DNA from: Synechocystis sp. LKSZ1
Lineage (GTDB): Bacteria > Cyanobacteriota > Cyanobacteriia > Cyanobacteriales > Microcystaceae
Length of the DNA: 64,000 nt
Assembly (NCBI RefSeq): GCF_040436315.1
Contig: NZ_AP031572.1
Location: forward strand, 1,736,001 to 1,800,000
Direction of reading: 5' to 3'
Shown: piece after piece, positions 20,654 to 29,448 of the stretch
Layout of the letters: every line of letters begins with the position of its first letter
Numbering within the stretch: position 1 is the first letter of the stretch
Translations under genes and position numbers: made by a program
Notes under the pieces: generated by a model
The model's database searches: none
Told to the model about the DNA's origin: nothing
Seen by the model: the letters and a program-made list of their open reading frames with translations, nothing else

Positions 20654-20726
20654 GTTGAAATAACACAAAGCCAGCCCGGCCAAGGAAGCAAAACTTAAAA
20701 AAAGTTAAAGATCCTTTGGGATCGCC

Positions 20727-21791
20727 ATGGAAATACCCGACAGAAAAAGGGAATTGCCCTACCCTATTAAGGAAAAGGCAATTTTATCGTTCCCTATAAC
20801 CGTCGTGAACATTCCTAGCAATATCATCACGCTCATTATCGGTATTGTCATTACCCTGATCAGCCTTTGGTATGGTCAACACCATGGCTTGATGCCTGTG
20901 GCGGCGTCAAAGGATGCCGAGCAGATTGATGGCATTTTTAACTTTATGATGACCATTGCCACGGGCCTATTTCTTCTGGTAGAAGGGATTTTGCTCTACT
21001 GTGTGATTCGTTTCCGTCGTCGTCCCGGCGACCAGACCGATGGCCCGCCGGTGGAAGGTAACGTCCCCCTGGAAATTCTTTGGACGGCCATTCCGACGGT
21101 CATTGTTTTTATCCTGGCGGTCTATAGTTTCGAGGTTTACAACAGCCTGGGCGGTTTAGACCCAGTGATTTCAGCGGATCGGCCCTCGGAAACCGTTGCC
21201 ATGAAACAGCATCATGCCGGCCATGACCACATGCTCGCCATGGCCCCCCAATCAAGAGTGGCCCTGGGCATTGGCACCAGTCCTGAGAATGGCAAAGTTG
21301 AACCCTTGGTTGTAGATGTCAAAGGGATTCAGTATGCCTGGATTTTTAGCTACCCTGAGACGGGGATTATTTCAGGAGAACTCCATGCGCCCATTGACCG
21401 CCCGGTGCAGTTAAACATCAGTGCTGGGGATGTGATCCATGCGGTTTGGATTCCCCAACTGCGGCTAAAACAGGATGCCATTCCTGGCCACGATGCCACG
21501 CTCGTGTTTAAAACCGATGTCGCTGGCGAATATCCCATTATTTGTGCTGAGCTCTGTGGCTCCTACCACGGTGGCATGAAGGCGATGTTCTACGCCCAAA
21601 CCCCCGATGAATTCGAGACCTGGGTTGCGGCCAATCGTCCCGCCAGTGAGAGCGGCGAAGCAGTGGCCCTGCATCTGCCCGATCCCCAGATCATGACCGA
21701 TACGGAGTATCTGGCCCCCTACGCCCAGGAAATGGGCATCAACTCTGCGGCCCTGGCCCAGGTCAAAGCGGTCTCTGCCGACGCCATCTAA
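20727..21791 (+). CDS. ctaC: Cytochrome c oxidase subunit II
   Basis: Subunit II of an aa3-type terminal oxidase, 354 residues. Two N-terminal membrane helices (about 30-52 and 70-95, then PLEILWTAIPTVIVFIL) are followed by a lumenal/periplasmic cupredoxin domain. The CuA site is complete: the final motif is CAELCGSYHGGM with both Cys, His and Met, and an upstream His is in DVIHAVWIPQL. It heads the ctaC-ctaD-ctaE operon. The ATG at 20727 follows mgdA by 73 bases. Confidence 0.95.
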   Translation: MEIPDRKRELPYPIKEKAILSFPITVVNIPSNIITLIIGIVITLISLWYGQHHGLMPVAASKDAEQIDGIFNFMMTIATGLFLLVEGILLYCVIRFRRRPGDQTDGPPVEGNVPLEILWTAIPTVIVFILAVYSFEVYNSLGGLDPVISADRPSETVAMKQHHAGHDHMLAMAPQSRVALGIGTSPENGKVEPLVVDVKGIQYAWIFSYPETGIISGELHAPIDRPVQLNISAGDVIHAVWIPQLRLKQDAIPGHDATLVFKTDVAGEYPIICAELCGSYHGGMKAMFYAQTPDEFETWVAANRPASESGEAVALHLPDPQIMTDTEYLAPYAQEMGINSAALAQVKAVSADAI

Positions 21792-21852
21792 CCAGTCAGC
21801 TTGCTCTGACTCATTCCCCTAGAACGATTCCTGCTCTTGTCTCTACTTTTCT

Positions 21853-23514
21853 ATGACTACTGCTATTGAACATCTGACGGGCCAGCTTCCCCGGCGTAAG
21901 TGGACTGATTACTTTACGTTTTGTACTGACCACAAGGTCATTGGCATTCAATACCTCGTTACCTCCTTTCTCTTTTTCTTCATTGGGGGTTCCTTTGCTG
22001 AGGCGATGCGCACGGAATTGGCCACCCCCGACCCGGACTTTGTTTCCCCGGAACTCTACAACCAACTGATGACCTTGCACGGCACGATCATGATCTTCTT
22101 GTGGATTGTGCCGGCCGGCGCCGCCTTCGCCAACTACCTGATCCCCTTGATGATTGGCGCGGAAGATATGGCCTTTCCCCGGTTAAATGCCGTAGCCTTT
22201 TGGTTAACGCCGCCGGGAGGAGTACTGCTCATTGCTAGCTTCTTTGTGGGGGCCCCTCAGGCCGGTTGGACGTCCTATCCTCCCTTGAGTTTGATCAGCG
22301 GTAAATGGGGAGAAGAAATCTGGATTCTGAGTGTCCTTTTGGTGGGAACTTCCTCGATCTTGGGGGCCATTAATTTTGTCACCACCATTCTCAAGATGCG
22401 GATTAAGGATATGGATCTACACAGTATGCCCCTCTTTTGCTGGGCCATGCTGGCGACCTCGTCTCTAATCCTGCTGTCAACGCCGGTGTTAGCAGCCGCC
22501 CTGATTCTCCTCTCCTTTGATTTGATTGCAGGTACCAGCTTTTTTAATCCCACCGGGGGCGGTGATCCCGTCGTGTATCAACACCTCTTCTGGTTCTACT
22601 CCCACCCTGCCGTTTACATCATGATTTTGCCCTTCTTTGGGGTAATTTCTGAGGTGATTCCCGTCCACGCCCGCAAACCCATCTTTGGCTATCGGGCCAT
22701 TGCCTACTCCAGCTTAGCCATTAGTTTTCTCGGCCTGATCGTTTGGGCCCACCACATGTTTACCAGTGGCACCCCCGGTTGGTTACGGATGTTTTTCATG
22801 GCCACCACCATGCTGATCGCCGTACCGACGGGAATCAAGATTTTTAGCTGGTGTGGTACTCTCTGGGGCGGCAAGATTAACCTCAACAGCGCCATGCTCT
22901 TTGCTATTGGGTTTCTGGCTTCGTTTCTCATGGGGGGCCTCACGGGCATTATGGTGGCCTCGGTGCCCTTTGATATCCATGTCCATGACACCTATTTTGT
23001 GGTAGGTCACTTCCATTACGTCCTCTTTGGTGGCAGTGCCCTGGCCCTGTTCTCCGGGGTTTACCACTGGTTCCCGAAAATGACCGGCAAGATGGTCAAC
23101 GAAAATCTGGGCCGTCTCCACTTTGCCTTGATGTTTATTGGCCTCAACCTGACCTTTCTGCCCATGCACCAACTTGGCCTACAGGGAATGAATCGTCGCA
23201 TTGCCCTCTATGACCCCCAGTTCCAGGGCCTAAACCAATTAAGTACGCTGGGGGCCTATTTGTTGGCGGTCTCGACTTTCCCCTTTGTGATCAACGTTAT
23301 TTGGAGTCTGTGGAAAGGGGAAGCGGCGGCGCGGAATCCCTGGCGGGCCCTGACTCTGGAATGGCAAACGGCTTCTCCACCGATTATCGAAAACTTTGAA
23401 GAAGAACCTGTGCTCTGGTCTGGCCCCTACGACTTTGGTATTGACTCCGAAACCATTGATAGCGAAGAAACCGTTGCAGAGATGCTGGCGGAAGTGGGTG
23501 CCGAAGCCCGTTAG
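21853..23514 (+). CDS. ctaD: Cytochrome c oxidase subunit I
   Basis: Catalytic subunit of the aa3-type oxidase, 553 residues with about twelve membrane helices. Haem a and haem a3/CuB ligands are visible: MTLHGTIMIF, HLFWFYSHPAVYI (His and cross-linked Tyr region), WAHHMFTSG and VGHFHYVL. K-channel and D-channel residues were not individually checked. It lies 61 bases after ctaC and 87 bases before ctaE, on the same strand. Confidence 0.97.
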   Translation: MTTAIEHLTGQLPRRKWTDYFTFCTDHKVIGIQYLVTSFLFFFIGGSFAEAMRTELATPDPDFVSPELYNQLMTLHGTIMIFLWIVPAGAAFANYLIPLMIGAEDMAFPRLNAVAFWLTPPGGVLLIASFFVGAPQAGWTSYPPLSLISGKWGEEIWILSVLLVGTSSILGAINFVTTILKMRIKDMDLHSMPLFCWAMLATSSLILLSTPVLAAALILLSFDLIAGTSFFNPTGGGDPVVYQHLFWFYSHPAVYIMILPFFGVISEVIPVHARKPIFGYRAIAYSSLAISFLGLIVWAHHMFTSGTPGWLRMFFMATTMLIAVPTGIKIFSWCGTLWGGKINLNSAMLFAIGFLASFLMGGLTGIMVASVPFDIHVHDTYFVVGHFHYVLFGGSALALFSGVYHWFPKMTGKMVNENLGRLHFALMFIGLNLTFLPMHQLGLQGMNRRIALYDPQFQGLNQLSTLGAYLLAVSTFPFVINVIWSLWKGEAAARNPWRALTLEWQTASPPIIENFEEEPVLWSGPYDFGIDSETIDSEETVAEMLAEVGAEAR

Positions 23515-23601
23515 TTTTTCTCTTGGAGGGCCTTTTGCTCGGGCCCTGCCCAGGGATTGTAACTATTTTTGATTGTGACCGTAATTTAAGGCGAACTATT
23601 C

Positions 23602-24216
23602 ATGCAAGGATCTGCTCTGCAAACTGCCCATCTCACCACTGCCGCCCCCGCGGCAGACCACCATCATGCGGGCCATCCCGACCACCGTCTTTTTGGGGTG
23701 GTCATGTTCCTAGTGGCGGAAAGTGCGATCTTTCTGGGCCTGTTTTCGGCCTATCTGATCTATCGCAGTATGATGCCCGTCTGGCCTCCTGAAGGTACCC
23801 CGGAACGGGAATTACTTCTACCCGGCATTAACAGTATTATTCTGATTGCCAGTAGCTTTGTCATGCACCAAGGCCAGGCGGCCATTAAAAGGAACGATAA
23901 CGCTGGCCTACAGAAATGGTTTGGCCTGACGGCCCTGATGGGGATTACCTTCCTCGCCGGCCAGGTCTACGAATACTTTCACCTAGAAATGGGGTTAACC
24001 ACCAACCTCTTTGCCAGTTGTTTCTACGTTTTGACCGGCTTCCATGGTCTCCACGTTACCTTTGGCCTAATGCTCATTTTGGCGGTGTTATGGCGCTCTC
24101 GCGCTACCGGCCACTACTCCAGCCAATCCCACTTTGGGGTTGAAGCAGCGGAACTGTACTGGCACTTCGTTGATGTGGTCTGGATTATTCTGTTTATCTT
24201 GGTCTATCTTCTCTAA
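23602..24216 (+). CDS. ctaE: Cytochrome c oxidase subunit III
   Basis: Oxidase subunit III of 204 residues, the short bacterial form with five membrane helices. Visible features are HHAGHPDHRLFGVVMFLVAE at the start of helix 1, EYFHLEMGLTTNLFASCFYV, GFHGLHVTFG and the final EAAELYWHFVDVVWIILFIL. The ATG at 23602 is the first good start. It completes the ctaCDE operon of a respiratory chain that cyanobacteria share with the plastoquinone pool. Confidence 0.96.
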   Translation: MQGSALQTAHLTTAAPAADHHHAGHPDHRLFGVVMFLVAESAIFLGLFSAYLIYRSMMPVWPPEGTPERELLLPGINSIILIASSFVMHQGQAAIKRNDNAGLQKWFGLTALMGITFLAGQVYEYFHLEMGLTTNLFASCFYVLTGFHGLHVTFGLMLILAVLWRSRATGHYSSQSHFGVEAAELYWHFVDVVWIILFILVYLL

Positions 24217-24274
24217 ACTCCCTGTGGGGTAACATCACTGTTGCGGTTCCGCCCATTTCACTCTCCTGTCCCCA

Positions 24275-25069
24275 ATGCGTAAACAACCTGCTTTAGGTAA
24301 TCCGATTAATGTTTGGTTCCAGCGCTTAATTGTGGCCTGCTTTTTGGGGGGACAGGTTTTTTGGCACCTATTGCAGGGCCGTATTCATCGACGCAACACC
24401 CTGACTCAAATGAATATTGTCGGGCCGGAGTCCACCAGTATTGCCCTGGTGACGGCAAGTTTTGTCGGCATGGTCTTTACCATCCAGGTGGCCCGCGAGT
24501 TTATCTATTTTGGGGCAACAACAACGGTGGGCGGGGTATTGGCCCTGGCCCTGGCCCGAGAATTGGCCCCGGTTTTAACCGCAGTTGTCGTCACGGGCCG
24601 GGTTGGGTCGGCCTTTGCGGCGGAGATCGGAACCATGCGGGTGACGGAGCAAATTGATGCCCTTTACATGCTCAAAACCGATCCTATTGATTACTTAGTC
24701 GTGCCTCGGGTGGTGGCCTGTGCCCTGATGTTACCGATTTTGGATCTGCTCTCGCTCTTGGTGGGCATGGCCGGGGGCCTATTGATTGCCTATAGTCTTT
24801 ACGACATCAACCCCAGTGTCTTTCTGAAATCCGTGCAAAACTTTGTGGAACTCTGGGACGTGTTTAGTTCTCTTATTAAATCACTCATTTTTGGCGCGGT
24901 GATTGCGGTGATTGGCTGTAGCTGGGGCCTAACCACCACTGGCGGGGCCAAAGGAGTCGGCCAATCGACAACGACGGCGGTTGTCACCTCTCTACTGGCG
25001 GTCTTTATCCTTAACTTTTTCCTCTCTTGGCTGATGTTCCAAGGCACCGGAGATGTGAGTATTGAGTAA
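24275..25069 (+). CDS. MlaE/Ycf63-type ABC transporter permease
   Basis: Membrane protein of 264 residues in the MlaE family, permeases that move phospholipid or related hydrophobic substrates between membranes. The characteristic cytoplasmic helix ELAPVLTAVVVTGRVGSAFA and GTMRVTEQIDAL are intact, followed by FGAVIAVIGCSWGL. MCE-domain and ATPase partners are not adjacent. It lies 58 bases after ctaE and could be read from the same transcript, though no functional link is evident. Confidence 0.93.
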   Translation: MRKQPALGNPINVWFQRLIVACFLGGQVFWHLLQGRIHRRNTLTQMNIVGPESTSIALVTASFVGMVFTIQVAREFIYFGATTTVGGVLALALARELAPVLTAVVVTGRVGSAFAAEIGTMRVTEQIDALYMLKTDPIDYLVVPRVVACALMLPILDLLSLLVGMAGGLLIAYSLYDINPSVFLKSVQNFVELWDVFSSLIKSLIFGAVIAVIGCSWGLTTTGGAKGVGQSTTTAVVTSLLAVFILNFFLSWLMFQGTGDVSIE

Positions 25070-25087
25070 AGAACTCTCTTCTCAACC

Positions 25088-25552
25088 ATGCCTAACCTTT
25101 CTAATCCTGGCCCTTTGAGCAAAATTGTGGATGACCTCGGTATTCCCCTGATCGAGCGTCATCTTTTTCTTTGTTGTGACCAAACCAAGCCCAAGTGTTG
25201 CGACCGAGAGGACAGCCTCGTGGCCTGGGATTACCTGAAAAAACGATTAGCAGAGCTGGGTCTGAACCGGCCCCAAGTCGACCGTCCTACCTGTGTTTTC
25301 CGCACTAAAGCCAATTGCCTCCGCATCTGTGCTCAAGGCCCGCTTTTATTAATTTACCCCGAAGGCACTTGGTACCATAGCTGTACCCCGGAAGTCTTGG
25401 AACGAATCATCCAAGAACACCTCTTGGGCAATCAACCAGTAGCTGATTATCTTTTAGTTACCCATGTCTTAGACAGGCCCATTCCCGCTACGGCCTCGGT
25501 GGGGAAGTCGGCGCAGTTGGAATTGTCCGAGTTGGACTCGCTGCGGGCTTAG
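25088..25552 (+). CDS. Thioredoxin-like (2Fe-2S) ferredoxin domain protein
   Basis: Protein of 154 residues with a thioredoxin-like 2Fe-2S domain at about residues 20-125. Candidate cluster cysteines are in [17 protein letters not shown] and in [20 protein letters not shown], matching the spacing of this family. The last ~25 residues are a variable tail. It starts 18 bases after the MlaE-type permease, probably in one transcript. Its 3' end overlaps the convergent DUF4335 gene by 65 bases. Confidence 0.88.
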   Translation: MPNLSNPGPLSKIVDDLGIPLIERHLFLCCDQTKPKCCDREDSLVAWDYLKKRLAELGLNRPQVDRPTCVFRTKANCLRICAQGPLLLIYPEGTWYHSCTPEVLERIIQEHLLGNQPVADYLLVTHVLDRPIPATASVGKSAQLELSELDSLRA

Positions 25553-26132
25553 GCTCTGGTTTTTTGACCTCAGGGATGGGCAGGAGGTAAACGCCTACTG
25601 CCGCCACAGCCAGGCCAATAAAACCAATGGTAGCTGGAACAAGTCGCTGGGCTAGGGGTTCGTCTGGAGGGCGAAAACGGCGTGAGGCCGGTGCCAGCTT
25701 AAGGGAAAAATCGGGAAGGGTTTGACTGTCAGCAATGAATTGATCTACCGCTTCCACTAAGTCAAACAGTTGCACAGTGGATAGGTCGATAGAAACCGGG
25801 GCCTGGTGAAGTTCGGAAGCGGGATGCCAGGTTAAACGATGGAGAGATGGGTCAGGTAAGGGAGTGAGTTCACAATACTCATCGTTGGTTTTCGGTGGCG
25901 GAGAATGGGGAATCCCGCTTAGACAGGTCTGGGCATAGTGGCTGACCACCTGGGCCAAACTTTCTAGGAAAGATCGTCCGCCCTCTAGGGTTTGGTTAAT
26001 CCCGACAAATTGGCATTGGACGTTGACAACAATGGATAGGGGCGGCCGCAGGGACTGGGGGTCACTGCCATCACTCAAGCCTTCTAGTACCAAAGTACAA
26101 TTAGGTAGATTGTATTGACGACGAATATTCAT
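25488..26132 (-). CDS. DUF4335 protein
   Basis: Cyanobacteria-specific family, 214 residues. The start [19 protein letters not shown] is typical. A single hydrophobic helix ([20 protein letters not shown]) near residue 175 and a Pro/Thr-rich tail suggest a C-terminal membrane anchor. It overlaps the upstream DUF3038 gene by four bases (ATGA), showing translational coupling; these two families are commonly neighbours. Function unknown. The 3' end overlaps the convergent 2Fe-2S gene by 65 bases. Confidence 0.88.
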   Translation of the reverse strand: MNIRRQYNLPNCTLVLEGLSDGSDPQSLRPPLSIVVNVQCQFVGINQTLEGGRSFLESLAQVVSHYAQTCLSGIPHSPPPKTNDEYCELTPLPDPSLHRLTWHPASELHQAPVSIDLSTVQLFDLVEAVDQFIADSQTLPDFSLKLAPASRRFRPPDEPLAQRLVPATIGFIGLAVAAVGVYLLPIPEVKKPEPKPAASPTRTIPTAPTSPPRP

Positions 26133-26758
26133 GCCACTTCTCCATCAAATAAGCTAATCCAAAACCGCTGGAGACCATTCGTGCCCGTGCAAAAAAGGAG
26201 TTGCTTGAGCAGGGCCAGGGCAAAGTCATCAAGGGCTGTTTCCGAGGCCAGGTAGACCGAGACCTTAGCCCGTCGGGGATTCATGCGACTCTGAAAGTGG
26301 GAACGAAATTGTTCTAGATATTCTGAGAGCAAAAAATGAGTCCCCACCGGTAAATCCTTTTCCCGCATCTGTTGTTCAGCGAGGAGGAGTTGGCGAATGG
26401 GGACGGTTAACTGCTTAGCCCGATAATTCGCTAGTAAAACTAACGTTTTTGCTTGATCCAGGCTCAAGGTAGTGCGCTGGTAGGAACGTCGCCAGGGATT
26501 AGTACATCGCAAACGCCATAACTCAAGGCGATTGCGGATCACCGCTTGCAATTCCAATTGTTCAATGGTTTCTAACATCCGCTCCGATGCCCCAATTTCC
26601 AACGCTTCGATGGCCAGTAAAACTAGATCGATTTGCTGTTGAATCCGGGCGACACAGCGCTGGCCAGAGAGGGGAAAATCTGGCAAGGTTTTGAGGATCA
26701 GGGGCTGATGGTCAACAGCAGTAGTGGGGTCAGGCATTGAGGCGACGACGGGACTCAT
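26129..26758 (-). CDS. DUF3038 protein
   Basis: Soluble cyanobacterial protein of 209 residues, rich in helices, with the family-like segments CVARIQQQIDLVLLAIEALE and NPWRRSYQRTTLSLDQAK. The first 20 residues (VVASMPDPTTAVDHQP) are variable and the real start could be the internal Met at residue 8. It is translationally coupled to the DUF4335 gene. Function unknown. This is the last ordinary gene before the AT-rich island. Confidence 0.86.
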   Translation of the reverse strand: MSPVVASMPDPTTAVDHQPLILKTLPDFPLSGQRCVARIQQQIDLVLLAIEALEIGASERMLETIEQLELQAVIRNRLELWRLRCTNPWRRSYQRTTLSLDQAKTLVLLANYRAKQLTVPIRQLLLAEQQMREKDLPVGTHFLLSEYLEQFRSHFQSRMNPRRAKVSVYLASETALDDFALALLKQLLFCTGTNGLQRFWISLFDGEVA

Positions 26759-27220
26759 CCAAAAATTTTGCTTAAACAGGACAAGGACAATAGACAGTGC
26801 GGTGGGAGTATCGACCTCTCATCTTATCACTCCCGGTATTATGGCCTCGACAAGGCAAGCGAATCTGAAGTCTTTCTCAGAGGCGAAATGAACCTTACAG
26901 CTCGTTCGGTTATTGCACAAGGGAATAGGAGAGGCTCGACACTAGGTTAGCAAGATTGCATTCGACGTGGCTTTTATATTTCCGAAAATATAAACCGATG
27001 ACCAAAAATTGTAAAGGACAACATTAATTTATCTGGAAGTGTTGGAGTTCTTAGGTTGTTAGGTTGTTAGGTTTGTAATCTGCATGGATGTTTCCTCCTA
27101 AACTTGATAATCTTAATTGGGTAATCGCTGTTTAATTTTCTTCATGATGGCGATCTGCTCGCCATTAAATTTCAGAGTTTAGGTTTCTTGTGCTGGGATA
27201 TTAAAAATTATTTTAATGCT
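26759..27220. other. AT-rich spacer with gene debris and an octamer repeat
   Basis: No convincing gene. Base composition falls sharply after about 26950. At 27051-27074 the octamer TTAGGTTG occurs twice, then TTAGGTTT. On the minus strand at 27083-27098 a strong ribosome site (AGGAGG) precedes ATGCAGATT, but the frame stops after eight codons inside the repeat. Further along the minus strand FNGEQIAIMKKIKQRLPN ends in a stop near 27119, looking like the tail of a lost protein. Both look like remains of genes. Confidence 0.4.
27051..27074. repeat. Three tandem octamers
   Basis: TTAGGTTG, TTAGGTTG, TTAGGTTT without spacers. Short tandem repeats of 7-8 bases are frequent between cyanobacterial genes. 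Confidence 0.8.
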
Positions 27221-27550
27221 TCAATATAATCGACATATATGTTTATTAATTTTATAGTCAATAATGAATTTTTCAACTTCTGGCCAAATTTTTGCTAGAA
27301 ATTGATGAAAGTCTTTTCTACGCATATTGCCAAAACGCAAATGAACAACTTTAGCCGGAAATTCATCAATCATTAGTCTTTCTGAAAAGTCAGCATCTTT
27401 AGTCACAATAATTAGGTTGTTGACTTTAGCATATTCCCAAATTTGGCTACCTGTTGGACTCTTCCCCAAACTAGAGACATGATAAATTGGCAAAGATGAT
27501 TGAAACGTTACGTTTGCGGGTAGATTTTCATCAAATAAATAGCCCTTCAT
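27221..27550 (-). CDS. DUF5615 PIN-like protein, probable toxin
   Basis: Protein of 109 residues of the DUF5615 (Mut7-C-like, PIN-fold) family. Acidic residues expected in a metal nuclease site are visible in FDENLPANV at the N-terminus and in IIVTKDADFSERL in the middle. The start overlaps the DUF433 gene by four bases, so the two are translated together. In many bacteria this pair is a predicted type II toxin-antitoxin module with DUF5615 as the ribonuclease toxin; I infer the same here. Confidence 0.85.
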   Translation of the reverse strand: MKGYLFDENLPANVTFQSSLPIYHVSSLGKSPTGSQIWEYAKVNNLIIVTKDADFSERLMIDEFPAKVVHLRFGNMRRKDFHQFLAKIWPEVEKFIIDYKINKHICRLY

Positions 27551-27768
27551 GCAATTTCTTTTATTTGGTAGCTTCGAGCCATCAGCTTGGTGACAAATTG
27601 GAGACAGGCATAAATATCGTCTTCAGTTAGGTTAGGATATTCTTCTAGGATATCTGGGATTGAGTCTCCAGCGGCCAGAAATCCCATAATAGTTTGTACA
27701 GTAATTCTGGTTCCAGAAATTGTTGGTTTGCCGTTGCAAATATCAGGATGAATTTGAATTTTATTCAT
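27547..27768 (-). CDS. DUF433 protein, probable antitoxin
   Basis: Protein of 73 residues with the DUF433 signature: HPDICNGKPTISGTRITVQTI, then LAAGDSIPDILEEYPNLTEDDIYACLQF. The fold is a small helix-turn-helix, suitable for DNA binding and autorepression. It precedes and overlaps the DUF5615 gene, the usual antitoxin-first order. The AT-rich setting and neighbouring decayed genes suit a mobile or selfish module. Confidence 0.87.
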   Translation of the reverse strand: MNKIQIHPDICNGKPTISGTRITVQTIMGFLAAGDSIPDILEEYPNLTEDDIYACLQFVTKLMARSYQIKEIA

Positions 27769-27818
27769 GATACTTGTCCTTGAAAAAATTGGAGTGAGAA
27801 TAATAGATAAGAATCAAT

Positions 27819-28026
27819 CTAAATCAACTCATTGGTATGCTTTCGCTGAGCTAATTGTTTCATGTTTTTTTGTCGGTTTTCACGAATTTTTATTAACTGT
27901 TGTTGTATAGTCGGTGATACTTATAATTCTAATTCTTATGGGTTAAGATAGTCGTCTAGGCTTTCAATTATAGCCAAACGAAGTAGGTCTTGGAGCTCTG
28001 GGGGGGGGTCGTTCTTTAATCTGCAT
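27819..28026 (-). pseudogene. Decayed small gene, antitoxin-like, with a nine-base G tract
   Basis: Minus-strand remnant. It begins ATGCAGATTAAAGAACGA, then a run of nine C (nine G on the plus strand, 28000-28008). If one C is removed the frame reads PELQDLLRLAIIESLDDYLNP, then meets two in-frame stops, and continues as SPTIQQQLIKIRENRQKNMK to a final stop at 27819. One frameshift and two nonsense codons mean it cannot give a full product. Size, charge and position just before DUF433 suggest an old antitoxin or a gene of similar kind. Confidence 0.55.
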
Positions 28027-28101
28027 TGAAATTTCCTGATGTCTACAACTTTTCAAAATAACGCAAAATTACAGTAAGGGTTGCTGTTATTTAAATGAAT
28101 A

Positions 28102-28392
28102 TTAATTTTTCTGGAACCATGTATCAATATTTAAAAGCAACCATAAAGTTCCAGGAAAAATCGCCACAACAGGTACGATTGTATTTAAAAGCTATCTACA
28201 ATACAAGCTAAAGTTATCGCAAACATAAGAAGCCACAAGTTAATACCTGTGTGCAGACATAATCCTCGACGATTTGCTAATTTCGGCTCCAAGATGCTTA
28301 ATTTTTCCTGTTATTGAGCAATCACAATAACGGCATGTATCAGCATTAGAGCTAACTTTTTGAGAGCAGTCTGGATATACAACAAGAGACAT
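28102..28392 (-). pseudogene. Decayed zinc-ribbon membrane protein gene
   Basis: Minus-strand remnant. From ATG at 28392 the frame reads MSLVVYPDCSQKVSSNADTC and then RYCDCSITGKIKHLG, a degraded zinc ribbon, and stops at 28240. In a second frame the sequence continues GLCLHTGINLWLLMFAITL, a membrane helix. In a third frame NTIVPVVAIFPGTLWLLLNI, another helix, runs to a stop at 28102. Two frameshifts are needed to join them. This matches zinc-ribbon plus two-helix membrane proteins, now inactivated. The first 50 codons could still be translated. Confidence 0.5.
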
Positions 28393-28477
28393 TTAATTTT
28401 CTTTACATACGAGTTTGAAATGACAATTCATGTTTTTGTAATGAACACAACTAATTTGGATGAACAACTTTTGAAGA

Positions 28478-28900
28478 TTAAATGGGTTTAACAGAATCGC
28501 CAACTTGAGGGTTGTCGAATGGCCTTAAAATTACTTCTTTTGGTTTTATTACCCCAAAATTATCAACATCTCCTAAGAAAAGCTGTGCTACACGATTACC
28601 TCTTCTATTAATACTGAGTTTTTGATATGTTTTATCAGACTCAATGATCGCATATTTGTCTTCTACCTGAAAAACTTTACCAGTGCCCTTAACTAATTCT
28701 AAGTTTCCTAGCAACTTACCTGTGTCAGGATCAACAATTTGCTCTTGATCTACCTTATAAATCATGACTCTTTGTCCTTCACGAATACCATGCTCTTTGC
28801 CGCGATTAATCACCAGCTTATAATTATCAATAACTCTAGCAACTTTTGCTGGAAAAGCTCCAGGTTTAGCAATCATAGGGGCATAGGATTGATTTTCCAT
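28478..28900 (-). CDS. Unrecognised 140-residue protein, FlgT-C-like fold suspected
   Basis: No signal peptide or membrane helix. The sequence is beta-rich: KVARVIDNYKLVINRGKEHG, REGQRVMIYKV, DPDTGKLLGNLELVKGTG. This pattern (a loop with 'INRG..HGI..GQ.V.IY', then 'DP.TG..LG') recalls the C-terminal domain of FlgT and related oligomeric proteins, but I cannot confirm homology. A GGAGA-like site precedes the ATG. It follows the membrane protein gene at 28924 by 23 bases, so the two likely act together. Function unknown. Confidence 0.7.
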   Translation of the reverse strand: MENQSYAPMIAKPGAFPAKVARVIDNYKLVINRGKEHGIREGQRVMIYKVDQEQIVDPDTGKLLGNLELVKGTGKVFQVEDKYAIIESDKTYQKLSINRRGNRVAQLFLGDVDNFGVIKPKEVILRPFDNPQVGDSVKPI

Positions 28901-28923
28901 ATTTATCTCCTTATTGTTGTCAG

Positions 28924-29448
28924 TTAGAAATCCCTAGTAACTCCAGGTTTAATAAATGTTTTAGCGAGGACTTGAGAATCATTATTTTCTAAACGAGCTA
29001 AAATGTCCTGATAAGTCGGCTCAGGATAATCAACCTCCACCTGAACATTGCCATCACGTTGAACATTTTTGACATAACCAATGGCAATTAAAGACTCAAA
29101 ACCATTTTCGTCGGTATAGTAAAAGGACACCCGAGAATCAATCGCAAATACCTCAGAGTATTCAATTAAACAAATAATGGTTTTATTTTTGTTTTCTTTG
29201 ACAACTCGCAAAATGGCAGGATGTCGAAAACGTAAATAGTCTTTATGGGTTAATTCATAGGCATTAAATAGCGTTGAAATGATTAGGATGAAGACTGTAA
29301 TTAAGATAACAACAACGTAGAGGGGAATTGTAAGCTTCCCTGAGACCACAGAAAAGAGAATGGCAAGGACAATTCCGAAAAATCCATACCAAAAATTTTG
29401 AACTTCCCGGAAACTCGACCAAATACGCCCCCAAAAATTATCTTTCAT
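28924..29448 (-). CDS. Unrecognised two-helix membrane protein, 174 residues
   Basis: Two membrane helices lie near the N-terminus (FWYGFFGIVLAILFSVVSG and PLYVVVILITVFILIISTLF), leaving about 105 residues on one side. That soluble part contains AILRVVKENKNKTIICLIEY and GYVKNVQRDGNVQVEVDYPE, beta-rich and resembling a small barrel. I do not recognise the family. It is the promoter-proximal gene of a probable two-gene unit with the gene at 28478 and lies just downstream of chlH on the same strand, 60 bases away. Confidence 0.7.
   Translation of the reverse strand: MKDNFWGRIWSSFREVQNFWYGFFGIVLAILFSVVSGKLTIPLYVVVILITVFILIISTLFNAYELTHKDYLRFRHPAILRVVKENKNKTIICLIEYSEVFAIDSRVSFYYTDENGFESLIAIGYVKNVQRDGNVQVEVDYPEPTYQDILARLENNDSQVLAKTFIKPGVTRDF

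Noticed and set aside
26768-26950. 60-codon open frame on the plus strand in the AT-rich spacer
   Set aside because: No ribosome site, no family, and odd composition.
27051-27074. Possible CRISPR array
   Set aside because: Only three 8-base tandem copies without spacers. No CRISPR repeat-spacer pattern or cas gene was seen anywhere in the window.
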